Both the position numbers and the translations under genes were made by a program. Shown piece after piece: positions 8,159 through 14,514 of a stretch of DNA of 17,270 bases (positions are counted from its first letter, which is position 1; each line of letters starts with the position of its first letter). This DNA comes from Polyangiaceae bacterium (GTDB taxonomy: Bacteria > Myxococcota_A > Polyangia > Polyangiales > Polyangiaceae): positions 1 through 17,270 of the forward strand of contig JAKVCH010000014.1 in NCBI GenBank assembly GCA_022447485.1, written 5' to 3'. The notes beneath the pieces were generated by a model, which saw only the letters and a program-made list of their open reading frames with translations, was not told where the DNA came from and did not search any database.

Positions 8159-8187
8159 ACACTAAGCCTGCTTTTCAGGCTTAGTGT
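8159..8187. promoter_or_regulatory. 12-bp perfect inverted repeat in a divergent spacer
   Basis: ACACTAAGCCTG (8159-8170) and CAGGCTTAGTGT (8176-8187) are perfectly complementary around a CTTTT loop. No T-run follows on either strand, so it is not a classical terminator. It lies between the divergent PD40 lipoprotein and CMAH-like genes, 77 bases before the latter's ATG, and could be an operator or a 5' leader hairpin. It covers the alternative GTG start at 8184, which argues against that start. Confidence 0.6.
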
Positions 8188-8264
8188 GGCGTAAGAATCT
8201 CAAGAAGCTCTACACGCAAGCGTTGAAGCAGCTTTTCCGATGGCCGATACAAGGTACACTTTCA

Positions 8265-10154
8265 ATGAACGAATGGACATTACTCACCAATCTATCAAGC
8301 ATTAGCTCCTTCCCAGCGAAGGTCTGCCACGGTGGTGAGAGCTATTTGCTGACTAGAGTCGATGATGAACTCAAGGTGTTTTCATCAATCTGCCCCCACC
8401 AAGGTGGCGAAGTCACGGTGGAAGGGTGTGAGTTTCACTGCCCTTTGCACGGGTGGAGGTTTGATCAACAAGGTCGCTCGATCAATGTCAAGAATAACCA
8501 GCTCTTTGAAGTGCCCTTTCGCGTACAAGAGGGTGGCGTCTACATTCGTCCTGAGCAGCGCCATGCCAGTCAGTTTCTTCAAAGTGAGCATAAGTTAGGC
8601 GATGTGACGATCGAGCTGATCTCCCATGCTTGCGTTTTGATTACGGTCGGTGACTTTAAGATCATCACTGACCCATGGATTGATGGTCCTGCTTTTTACG
8701 GCGCTTGGATGCCTTATCCGGTGCCGAATGTCGATATTTCGGCCATTGAAGCTGATGTGATTTTGATCACCCATGAGCATTCAGACCACTTTCATGAGAA
8801 TACTCTCAAGCAGTTTTCTCCCGAGATCCCCATCATTTATCCTGCGTTCCCCAACCAAAGAATTGATCGGGCACTGAAGAAATGGGGGCGAAGTAATTCC
8901 GAAGGTGTTTCCTTTGGTGATACCAAGAAATTGCGTGAGGGGGTTCAGATTTGTTTCTATGAGCCTGTCGGGATTTGGAACGACGCTATCCTTCATATCG
9001 ACGCATTCGGACATCATCTATTGAATTTAAATGATGCAGGCGTGAACCATCGGATTAAGTCTTTACTGCCTCCGATTGATATCCTTCTCTGTCAATTTAA
9101 CGCAGGCGCATCCGGTTACCCCGCAACTTGGGAAAACGTTTCTCTGGCTGCGAAGAAGGAGTTTTATCAAAAAGCGCTCGCCAGCAAGCTGCACTTACTG
9201 GACCATGCCGCGAAGCTTTATCATGCTAAATTTTTGCTACCCTTCGCATCGTTCTTTACGCTTTGGCATCCACAGCACGACGAGTTTTTGGAGCTGCTGG
9301 AGTACAATCATCCCTCCGAGATTAAGCAGAAGTTGGAGTGTCCGAACTATGATGTGATCGATTTGCTTCCCGGCGATATCTGGCACGGGGAGACCGGGGC
9401 ATTTGAGCGTTCGCGAATGGAACGGGCAGCAAAAAGATGCTTTGAAAAAAAGTCGATAAGAAAAGTTGTGAAGGCGAAATTCTCGGAAGACGTTTTCTCT
9501 CAGTTTCATGATACCCGTGCCCAGGTCGACCAGACTCTCGTGCTTGACTATTTTTTAAGGTTGAATCAATCGCCAGAGATGGCTTTTTGCGAAGATTTAC
9601 GAGTTCTGATTCGCTCGATGAATGCAAGTCGCGAAATAGAAGCGCGATTCTATCTTGAAATCAAAAATGGTCAGTTAAGAGCTGAGGCCTTGAATGAAGA
9701 GGCTTCTTATGAGTTGCGAATGGATATACCGGCTGGGATCTTGATGGATATCGTGCGCGAAGATGTTTCGTGGGATGAGGCTCATATTGGCTACTGGTGC
9801 GGATTTGACCGCGACCCCGATATGTACCACGCAGGGTTTTGGCGCCTTTTGCAGGCACCCTATTATCTCAAAACGCTCCCTCAAAAATCAAATGCGTCGA
9901 TTCTTGAGCAACCGGTAGCCCAATTATTAAGAGAAGGGCAGCTGGTGGGAAGGGTATTAAGCCGTTATGGGCTTTATTGTTCGTCTTGCGGCAAGCAAGA
10001 ACAAGAGACGCTGGCTCAGGCTGCAGCGTTTCATGGCATCGAAGACGCCCTTTTGGATCGATTGAAACATGAGTTGAGCCTCGCCTTGAGAGAAGAGCCT
10101 TCCCGGTCATTAGCGCTTGCTAGCCGCCCAGTTGGTTCTTTGCCCGTTATCTAA
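8265..10154 (+). CDS. CMP-N-acetylneuraminate hydroxylase-like Rieske / MBL-fold protein with a C-terminal DUF1858-like domain
   Basis: A 629-residue cytoplasmic protein. Residues 1-95 are a Rieske [2Fe-2S] domain: Cys43-x-His45 (ICPHQGG) and Cys59-x2-His62 (CPLHGW). Residues 112-340 are a metallo-beta-lactamase fold: ELISHACVLITVGD, ITDPWIDGPAF, and ITHEHSDHFHE (HxHxDH at 170-175), then CQFNAGASGYPATW and LLPFASFFTLWHP. The section to about 535 ends in VSWDEAHIGYWCGFDRDPDM, closely matching the equivalent part of vertebrate CMAH (WDELYIGFQTRLQRDPDIYH). CMAH turns CMP-Neu5Ac into CMP-Neu5Gc using electrons from cytochrome b5; bacterial homologues exist. Residues about 550-605 are extra: a helical DUF1858-like domain with RYGLYCSSCG (Cys572, Cys575). 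ATG 8265 is chosen over GTG 8184, which lies in a perfect hairpin and adds a non-family, basic N-terminus. Its stop overlaps that of the convergent glycosyltransferase by four bases. The true substrate is unproven; another nucleotide sugar is possible. Confidence 0.85.
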   Translation: MNEWTLLTNLSSISSFPAKVCHGGESYLLTRVDDELKVFSSICPHQGGEVTVEGCEFHCPLHGWRFDQQGRSINVKNNQLFEVPFRVQEGGVYIRPEQRHASQFLQSEHKLGDVTIELISHACVLITVGDFKIITDPWIDGPAFYGAWMPYPVPNVDISAIEADVILITHEHSDHFHENTLKQFSPEIPIIYPAFPNQRIDRALKKWGRSNSEGVSFGDTKKLREGVQICFYEPVGIWNDAILHIDAFGHHLLNLNDAGVNHRIKSLLPPIDILLCQFNAGASGYPATWENVSLAAKKEFYQKALASKLHLLDHAAKLYHAKFLLPFASFFTLWHPQHDEFLELLEYNHPSEIKQKLECPNYDVIDLLPGDIWHGETGAFERSRMERAAKRCFEKKSIRKVVKAKFSEDVFSQFHDTRAQVDQTLVLDYFLRLNQSPEMAFCEDLRVLIRSMNASREIEARFYLEIKNGQLRAEALNEEASYELRMDIPAGILMDIVREDVSWDEAHIGYWCGFDRDPDMYHAGFWRLLQAPYYLKTLPQKSNASILEQPVAQLLREGQLVGRVLSRYGLYCSSCGKQEQETLAQAAAFHGIEDALLDRLKHELSLALREEPSRSLALASRPVGSLPVI

Positions 10155-11455
10155 TCCGCTGATTTGCTCTGCTCGACAATCTTACTGCTGAGACGAAATA
10201 GAGCTAAAAGCAGTCGGTTGAAGAGTGGAATTCTTCTCAAGGCTCTGAGGACAGAAACTGCCACCCTCAGTGTTGTGTAGCGGAGGCTGCATACGATTCG
10301 ATCCGATGCATCTGCTCGTGTATTGAGTCTGGGTTTCTGTTGGGACCAGAGGGTTGTTTTCATATGCATAAACTCTGGCAAGAGTCCTCGTTCTAGTTCG
10401 GGTTCTTTTTCTCGCATGAGCCGTTCGACTTCGTCGACAATTCTCAGTGAAGCTCCTGCCTCAGGGTTCACGAGGCGTTCTATTTGAGCCTGTTGTTTTT
10501 TCGGCCAATGACCTTGCTTGAGGTCGAGGAAGCTCACGAGTAGCCCCGTGCCCAAAAAAATTTGGTTGCCCCATTGTTCTGAAATGCCGGAATCACAGAT
10601 AATGCCGACAGGAATCCCTGCGACCATTGCTTCAAGAGCGGCGGTTGAAGATATCGTTAAGAGGCACGAAGTCGCTTGCATCAACTCCTGGATATTTCTG
10701 TAGGAGATTTCAAAGTTTGTGGGGGGCGGAACCTCCAGTGCTGCGAGTAGGTCTTCGTAGTGATGAGCGGCTTGATGGATTGTCTTTTCACCCGGGCGCA
10801 CGCGCGGTTTGAGCACGAAGTGTTGCTCTGGATATTGGCGAGCCAATTCAATCATATTTTTTACAATCCATTGGCGTTCCTCCTTCCGCTTCGGAAAAGT
10901 CGGTTGACCGGCGAAGAGAGTCATTTTTTTCTCTGGTGCTCGGTAGGCGAAGTGCATTCCGTCAAAGATTGGTAGACCAGTAGCGACAATCTTTCCCCCA
11001 GGATCCCCAACGTGAGAGGCAACGGTACGAAGTCGCTCCTCGTCGAATGGTCCTCCAGCGTAGATAAGATCGCAGGCTTGACGATGCATGTAGCAGTGGG
11101 CGACATCTCCGCCGAGGTGACCAATCAAGCCGGTAATGAGCAAGGGCCGTCGTTGGGGCTTTTCTGCCAGTTGAAGATAGAGCTCAGCACAAAAGTCACG
11201 GATCACTGGGCCAAGAGCCAAGATGTGAAGGACGTCATAGGTCGACCAGCGGTCGAGTAGGAAGAAATCGCGCAAGCTACCGAAGGCAAGGACTTCTTCG
11301 ATGGCGAACTCTTCGAGTAACCTCCTCAGTTGCTCGTTTTCCGTGCCGATAATAAAGAAATGAACCCGATAGCCTCTCTCTCGAAACGCCTTGGCGAGAA
11401 AGCCAGACATTTTGAGGGATGAATCGTGGTTGCAGATGAAACAAATACTCTTCAT
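10151..11455 (-). CDS. Putative GT-B-fold glycosyltransferase (capsule/sialic-acid type)
   Basis: A 434-residue protein that opens with a Rossmann-like strand (SICFICNHDSS) and an N-terminal lobe with GLIGHLGGDVAH at about 108. A second Rossmann lobe starts near 178 (MTLFAGQPTFPKRKEERQW), followed by HFVLKPRVRPGE (about 212) and LLTISSTAALEAMVAGIPVG (265-284). The SSTAALEAMVAGIPV turn is the nucleotide-sugar-side signature of GT-B enzymes such as KpsS-like, CDP-glycerol and 2-epimerase-like transferases. I am tentatively reminded of the DUF6716 and sialyl-type families, but cannot prove it. The last 40 residues are basic and amphipathic (SVLRALRRIPLFNRLLLALF) and may dock on the inner membrane. 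No strong Shine-Dalgarno precedes ATG 11455. It faces the CMAH-like gene tail to tail, which supports a joint role in a surface glycan. Confidence 0.7.
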   Translation of the reverse strand: MKSICFICNHDSSLKMSGFLAKAFRERGYRVHFFIIGTENEQLRRLLEEFAIEEVLAFGSLRDFFLLDRWSTYDVLHILALGPVIRDFCAELYLQLAEKPQRRPLLITGLIGHLGGDVAHCYMHRQACDLIYAGGPFDEERLRTVASHVGDPGGKIVATGLPIFDGMHFAYRAPEKKMTLFAGQPTFPKRKEERQWIVKNMIELARQYPEQHFVLKPRVRPGEKTIHQAAHHYEDLLAALEVPPPTNFEISYRNIQELMQATSCLLTISSTAALEAMVAGIPVGIICDSGISEQWGNQIFLGTGLLVSFLDLKQGHWPKKQQAQIERLVNPEAGASLRIVDEVERLMREKEPELERGLLPEFMHMKTTLWSQQKPRLNTRADASDRIVCSLRYTTLRVAVSVLRALRRIPLFNRLLLALFRLSSKIVEQSKSAD

Positions 11456-11526
11456 TGGCGAAACTCAGCTGACTGTCGCGGGAGCTCGAGTTGAGCGCTT
11501 GAGGTTTTACCATAGATCTTCTTCTT

Positions 11527-11577
11527 GAAGGCACTGTGCTTTCGAAGACACAGTGCTTCTGAAGGCACAGTACACGG
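11527..11577 (+). repeat. Three tandem 17-bp direct repeats
   Basis: The units start at 11527, 11544 and 11561, exactly 17 bp apart: GAAGGCACTGTGCTTTC, GAAGACACAGTGCTTCT and GAAGGCACAGTACACGG. Units 1 and 2 agree at 13 of 17 positions and the third matches either at 11, with a shared core GAAGRCACWGTRC. Unit 1 contains the near-palindrome GCACTGTGC, and GCACTGTG/CACAGTGC form an 8-bp stem between units 1 and 2. They sit in the divergent spacer, about 70 bp before the glycosyltransferase and 210 bp before the kinase, so tandem operator sites are the likeliest role. Confidence 0.65.
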
Positions 11578-11672
11578 CGATAGCCACGCCCTGACGTCTG
11601 CTCAATGATTTGAGTTGGCTGTTTTTTCCGAAATAGGCGGAAATTGCGTCCTGAAGTTTTACTTTTGAGAGC

Positions 11673-11701
11673 TTGGCTCATTGTGAAAATTTGCATAATA
11701 T
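11673..11701 (+). promoter_or_regulatory. Weak sigma-70-like promoter candidate for the kinase
   Basis: TTGGCT, 17 bases, then TAATAT: each hexamer matches the consensus at four of six positions. A perfect TTGACA at 11708-11713 has no good -10 at 16-18 bp. Only a suggestion. Confidence 0.2.
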
Positions 11702-11774
11702 GCTGCGTTGACATCCAGGGGGAACTACTCTTGGAAGTTCTATGTCCTGAACTTTCTGGCAACATCGTAGTTAT

Positions 11775-11779
11775 AAGGA
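11775..11779 (+). promoter_or_regulatory. Shine-Dalgarno AAGGA fixing the GTG start of the kinase
   Basis: AAGGA lies eight bases before GTG 11788. The translation from there starts with the usual short lead (DGRYKVLKELGAGGMGKVY) of bacterial Ser/Thr kinases, which confirms the non-ATG start. Confidence 0.75.
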
Positions 11780-11787
11780 TTTCTTAA

Positions 11788-12351
11788 GTGATCGGCTTCA
11801 CCATTGACGGACGGTACAAGGTTCTCAAAGAGCTGGGCGCTGGTGGGATGGGTAAGGTCTATGAGGCTGAACATACCGCTACGGGTCGCCGGGTTGGGGT
11901 GAAGATACTATTGAATGCGAGCTTGAATGCGCGGAAAGATTTGCGCACAAGATTTGAGCGAGAGGCTCGGACCGCCGCAACGATTGACACGAAGCATATC
12001 TGCGAAATTATCGACTCAGGAGTCGATCCCAAAACGAATTATCCTTATCTGGTCATGGAGCTGATGCGTGGCGAAGACTGTATGCAGCTGATTCGCCGGG
12101 TTGGACCCGTTGCTCCGGACGTAGCGCTTCGTATTGTTGCTCAGACCTGCGTAGGATTGAAGAAAGCTCATCAAGCAGGAGTCGTTCATCGAGATATCAA
12201 ACCCGCCAATATTTTCTTGGCTGAGCGAGACGAAGGTGAAGTCACCGTAAAGCTTTTGGACTTTGGTATCGCAAAGTTACTGATGGACGATACCTCTCCC
12301 GAGCAAATGCAGTTGACACAAACCGGAGTCGTGATGGGTTATCCTCTCTAA
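11788..12351 (+). CDS. Ser/Thr protein kinase, N-terminal part, ending at an in-frame stop
   Basis: 187 residues of a Hanks-type (PknB-like) kinase: glycine loop GAGGMGKVY (17-25), ATP-site Lys39 in GVKIL, alpha-C Glu59 in RFEREAR, catalytic loop HRDIKPAN (His134, Asp136, Asn141) and DFG at 158-160. The activation segment runs to TQTGVVMGYPL and then meets TAA at 12349-12351. In family members the next words are (G)TPxYMSPEQARG. Here the same frame resumes with MSPEQARG directly after the stop, so the stop replaces the conserved Tyr. The preceding Thr of GTP is also changed, to Tyr. Alone this piece lacks the substrate-binding half of the C-lobe and should not be an active kinase. It may be the 5' half of a recently disrupted gene, a sequencing error, or a genuine split or readthrough gene. 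At least five neighbours end in TAA, so TAA is a normal stop here. Confidence 0.85.
   Translation: MIGFTIDGRYKVLKELGAGGMGKVYEAEHTATGRRVGVKILLNASLNARKDLRTRFEREARTAATIDTKHICEIIDSGVDPKTNYPYLVMELMRGEDCMQLIRRVGPVAPDVALRIVAQTCVGLKKAHQAGVVHRDIKPANIFLAERDEGEVTVKLLDFGIAKLLMDDTSPEQMQLTQTGVVMGYPL
12349..12351 (+). other. In-frame TAA in the kinase activation segment
   Basis: The codons around it read GGT TAT CCT CTC TAA ATG TCG CCG GAG. The reading frame is continuous from 11788 to 14379 except for this codon. A TAT or TAC (Tyr), one base away, would restore the usual YMSPEQ motif and an 863-residue receptor kinase. The following ATG is both the Met of MSPEQ and a possible restart. Confidence 0.9.
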
Positions 12352-14379
12352 ATGTCGCCGGAGCAGGCCCGTGGTCAAAAGAAGATAGATCATCGCGCTG
12401 ATCTATGGTCCCTGGGTGTCGTTCTCTATCAATTATTATGCGGACGTACTCCCTATCAACATATTGAGGCTTTAGGAGAGCTGATCATCAGTATCTGTGG
12501 CAAACCTCCCGCTAAGATAGAAGTATTCGCGCCCTGGCTCACACCTCAAGTCGGTCGCGTTGTTCATGGTGCTCTCACGAAAGATCGCAATACCCGTTTT
12601 CAGACCGCCGACGATATGCTTCAGGCCATTCTGAAGGAGCTGCCTGAGGGGTACTCGCTTCAAAAGACAGATTTGGTCGGCGTGCCAGAGGCTGATCGTA
12701 GTCTAGTTCGAATTGCTCCGGATACCGAGCCGTCAGCAGAGGACCAGGAGCCACAAGGTGTCCTGACAGAAACCGATGCCCATGCGGTGACGGAATCCAG
12801 TATGTCTTCGTCGGCTGTACCCGCAAAGCCGCCCTTGTTCCCTGCTCGCTGGGCTAAGATTGCGGCGGTAGCTGGTGCGATTACCGCGGCAGGTTTATTA
12901 GGTGTCTACACTGTTCAGAATTCCTCGAGGGGAAGAACTGAAGACGGAGCGCAGCCTGACGTCGCATCAGGAAAAGGACTGGATGGCCCCGTGTCCGGGT
13001 CATCTCGGGATGCCTTGGTCTTCGATAAAGCTCACCCCTTCCGAATCATTGCCAATTCATTCAGCGGTTACAGTACCTTTCGCTCCGAAAGATTTCGCTC
13101 CATGTTTGAGCGTTCGGAGATGGTTCTGCGCTATACTGACGAAACAGACCATGAAGCCACTTTAGCGGCTTTGGGGAACGGCAGTGCTGAGATTATCGCC
13201 ACCACTCTCGACAATCTATTAGCCTACTCAGCGGAGGGTAAAGTCGTCGCATTACTCGATACGACGGTGGGTGCTGATGCAATTGTGGTCAACAATAAGA
13301 CTTTTCCCCAGTTGACGAGTTTGTCGGCTTTACAGCAACAAGTCGAAACTGAGAAGTTAGCAAAAAAGCAGCCAGTTTTGACTTATACGCCTGGCACGAC
13401 CAGCGAGTTTTTAGCTCGTTTGTTGTCGGCGCGCCTCGATTCATTTGATATCGACGCCTTTCATATTTTAGAAGTCGAGGAACCCAAGGAGGCTTGGGAA
13501 AAGTTGATGGACCCTGCCGGGCAAATTGCCGCTGCGGTTCTCTGGGAGCCCTATGTGACGAAGGCGCGCGAAGCCGGCTATCCAGTGGTGCTTTCCAGTG
13601 GCGATGTGCCTGGCTCGATTCAAGATGTGCTGGTGGCGTCGTCGCGTGTGCTGGAGCAAGCCCCCGAAGCTCTACAGACTTTCATTTCAAACTACTATCG
13701 CCATATTGATCGGGTGACGGCCAATCCTCAGCAGATGTATCGCCAGGTGGCAGAAGATGGAAACCTGAGTCCAGCTGATGCGAAGTCAATTGTCACGGGC
13801 ATTCGCTTTACCACGGCGCTGGCGGCGAAGAGAATCATTGCCAGTGGTGAGCTGGAAGGTCGTTTAAACGCGATAGCCTCTGTCTTGGTAATCGATGGAC
13901 AGCTCGACCAGCCCCCTCAAAATGTGGAGGAGCTATTTGATGCGCGATTCATTGACGTGGCAGCAGAAAATACCTTGAAGCTGATCGCTGGCTTAAGAGC
14001 TGATAACCCCCGAGCTGCCGAGCGCTTGGAGCAAGGTGGCCGCCAGGATGTGACTCCAACGGCCGTTGAGGTTTCCGATTTGATGAAGGCTGAGGTTATT
14101 GGAGACTTGGGTCTGTTCAATGTTGGGCGAGAAGAGATTGGTTCACAGATCAGCAACGCGGAACTTGAAGCTATTGCGCCGAAGTTGGCCGACTTTAGTC
14201 ACCGTACGACGGTGGTGACTCTCGAGGAAGGGCCAGGAACAAGCGATGAGAGGGAGCTGCTTCGCCAAAAATTAGAGAGCGAGTTGAGGAGACGCGGCTT
14301 GCTGCATCAAGTCGCTATCTGGGGACCCAATCGTGCTCCCAGTCTGCATGTGCGCTTGAGACGACGGCCTGAGGATTGA
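12352..14379 (+). CDS. Receptor Ser/Thr kinase, C-terminal part with periplasmic NMT1/SsuA-like solute-binding domain
   Basis: 675 residues in the same frame as the preceding kinase part. Residues 1-100 complete the kinase C-lobe (MSPEQARG, HRADLWSLGVVLYQLLCGRTPY, DRNTRFQTADDML). An acidic Ser/Pro-rich juxtamembrane linker follows, then one membrane helix at about 169-188 (KIAAVAGAITAAGLLGVYTV). From about 228 to 545 the outer part resembles an NMT1/SsuA/NrtA-type substrate-binding protein: NGSAEIIATTLDNLLAYSAEG, VVALLDTTVGADAIVVN, YTPGTTSEFLARLLSARLDS, then AAAVLWEPYVTKAREAGYP. The C-terminal section after 570 (FNVGREEIGSQISNAELEAI, ERELLRQKLESELRRRG) has the spacing of a degenerate OmpA-like domain; this is a guess. 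The role inferred is a sensor kinase reading a small extracytoplasmic ligand. ATG 12352 has no Shine-Dalgarno, so separate expression would need coupling to the upstream stop. Confidence 0.8.
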   Translation: MSPEQARGQKKIDHRADLWSLGVVLYQLLCGRTPYQHIEALGELIISICGKPPAKIEVFAPWLTPQVGRVVHGALTKDRNTRFQTADDMLQAILKELPEGYSLQKTDLVGVPEADRSLVRIAPDTEPSAEDQEPQGVLTETDAHAVTESSMSSSAVPAKPPLFPARWAKIAAVAGAITAAGLLGVYTVQNSSRGRTEDGAQPDVASGKGLDGPVSGSSRDALVFDKAHPFRIIANSFSGYSTFRSERFRSMFERSEMVLRYTDETDHEATLAALGNGSAEIIATTLDNLLAYSAEGKVVALLDTTVGADAIVVNNKTFPQLTSLSALQQQVETEKLAKKQPVLTYTPGTTSEFLARLLSARLDSFDIDAFHILEVEEPKEAWEKLMDPAGQIAAAVLWEPYVTKAREAGYPVVLSSGDVPGSIQDVLVASSRVLEQAPEALQTFISNYYRHIDRVTANPQQMYRQVAEDGNLSPADAKSIVTGIRFTTALAAKRIIASGELEGRLNAIASVLVIDGQLDQPPQNVEELFDARFIDVAAENTLKLIAGLRADNPRAAERLEQGGRQDVTPTAVEVSDLMKAEVIGDLGLFNVGREEIGSQISNAELEAIAPKLADFSHRTTVVTLEEGPGTSDERELLRQKLESELRRRGLLHQVAIWGPNRAPSLHVRLRRRPED

Positions 14380-14435
14380 TTTTTGGGGGCAGAGGGGGAA
14401 GCCGTTCAATAGCTGAGACATTAAGGAGGTGTTGA

Positions 14436-14501
14436 TTGTTTGGATCGGTTGAAGAGTTCAGTCCTTTTCTTTTACTCGACAATCCAGGAACGTTTCGCTA
14501 A
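14436..14501 (+). CDS. Possible 21-residue small ORF behind a perfect Shine-Dalgarno
   Basis: TAAGGAGGT at 14422-14430 is a near-perfect ribosome site, yet no long gene starts in its range. A TTG six bases after GGAGG opens 21 codons ending in TAA 13 bases before the esterase ATG (translation begins LFGSVEEFSPFLLL, first residue Met if initiated). It could be a leader peptide coupled to the esterase, whose own start lacks a good ribosome site, or a chance match. Confidence 0.3.
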   Translation: MFGSVEEFSPFLLLDNPGTFR

Positions 14502-14514
14502 CGACTAGCTTGTT

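Larger units (their letters stand above)
11456..11787. other. Divergent promoter region between glycosyltransferase and kinase genes
   Basis: 332 bases with no gene. It contains the three 17-bp tandem repeats at 11527-11577 (described separately), a weak sigma-70-like element near 11673-11701, a small inverted repeat AAGTTC/GAACTT at 11735-11754, and the kinase ribosome site. It probably drives both flanking genes. Confidence 0.5.

Noticed and set aside
8184..8264. Upstream GTG start for the CMAH-like gene
   Set aside because: The GTG lies inside the right arm of a perfect hairpin, lacks a ribosome site, and the added residues do not resemble the family.
11277..11765. 162-residue minus-strand open frame across the divergent spacer
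   Set aside because: Overlaps the glycosyltransferase start in another frame and runs through the tandem repeats; Ser/Arg-rich translation with no family signal.
12349..12351. Stop-codon reassignment (TAA as sense)
   Set aside because: TAA ends the DUF2177-type, vWA, acnB, CMAH-like and peroxiredoxin genes in this window, so it is a normal stop.
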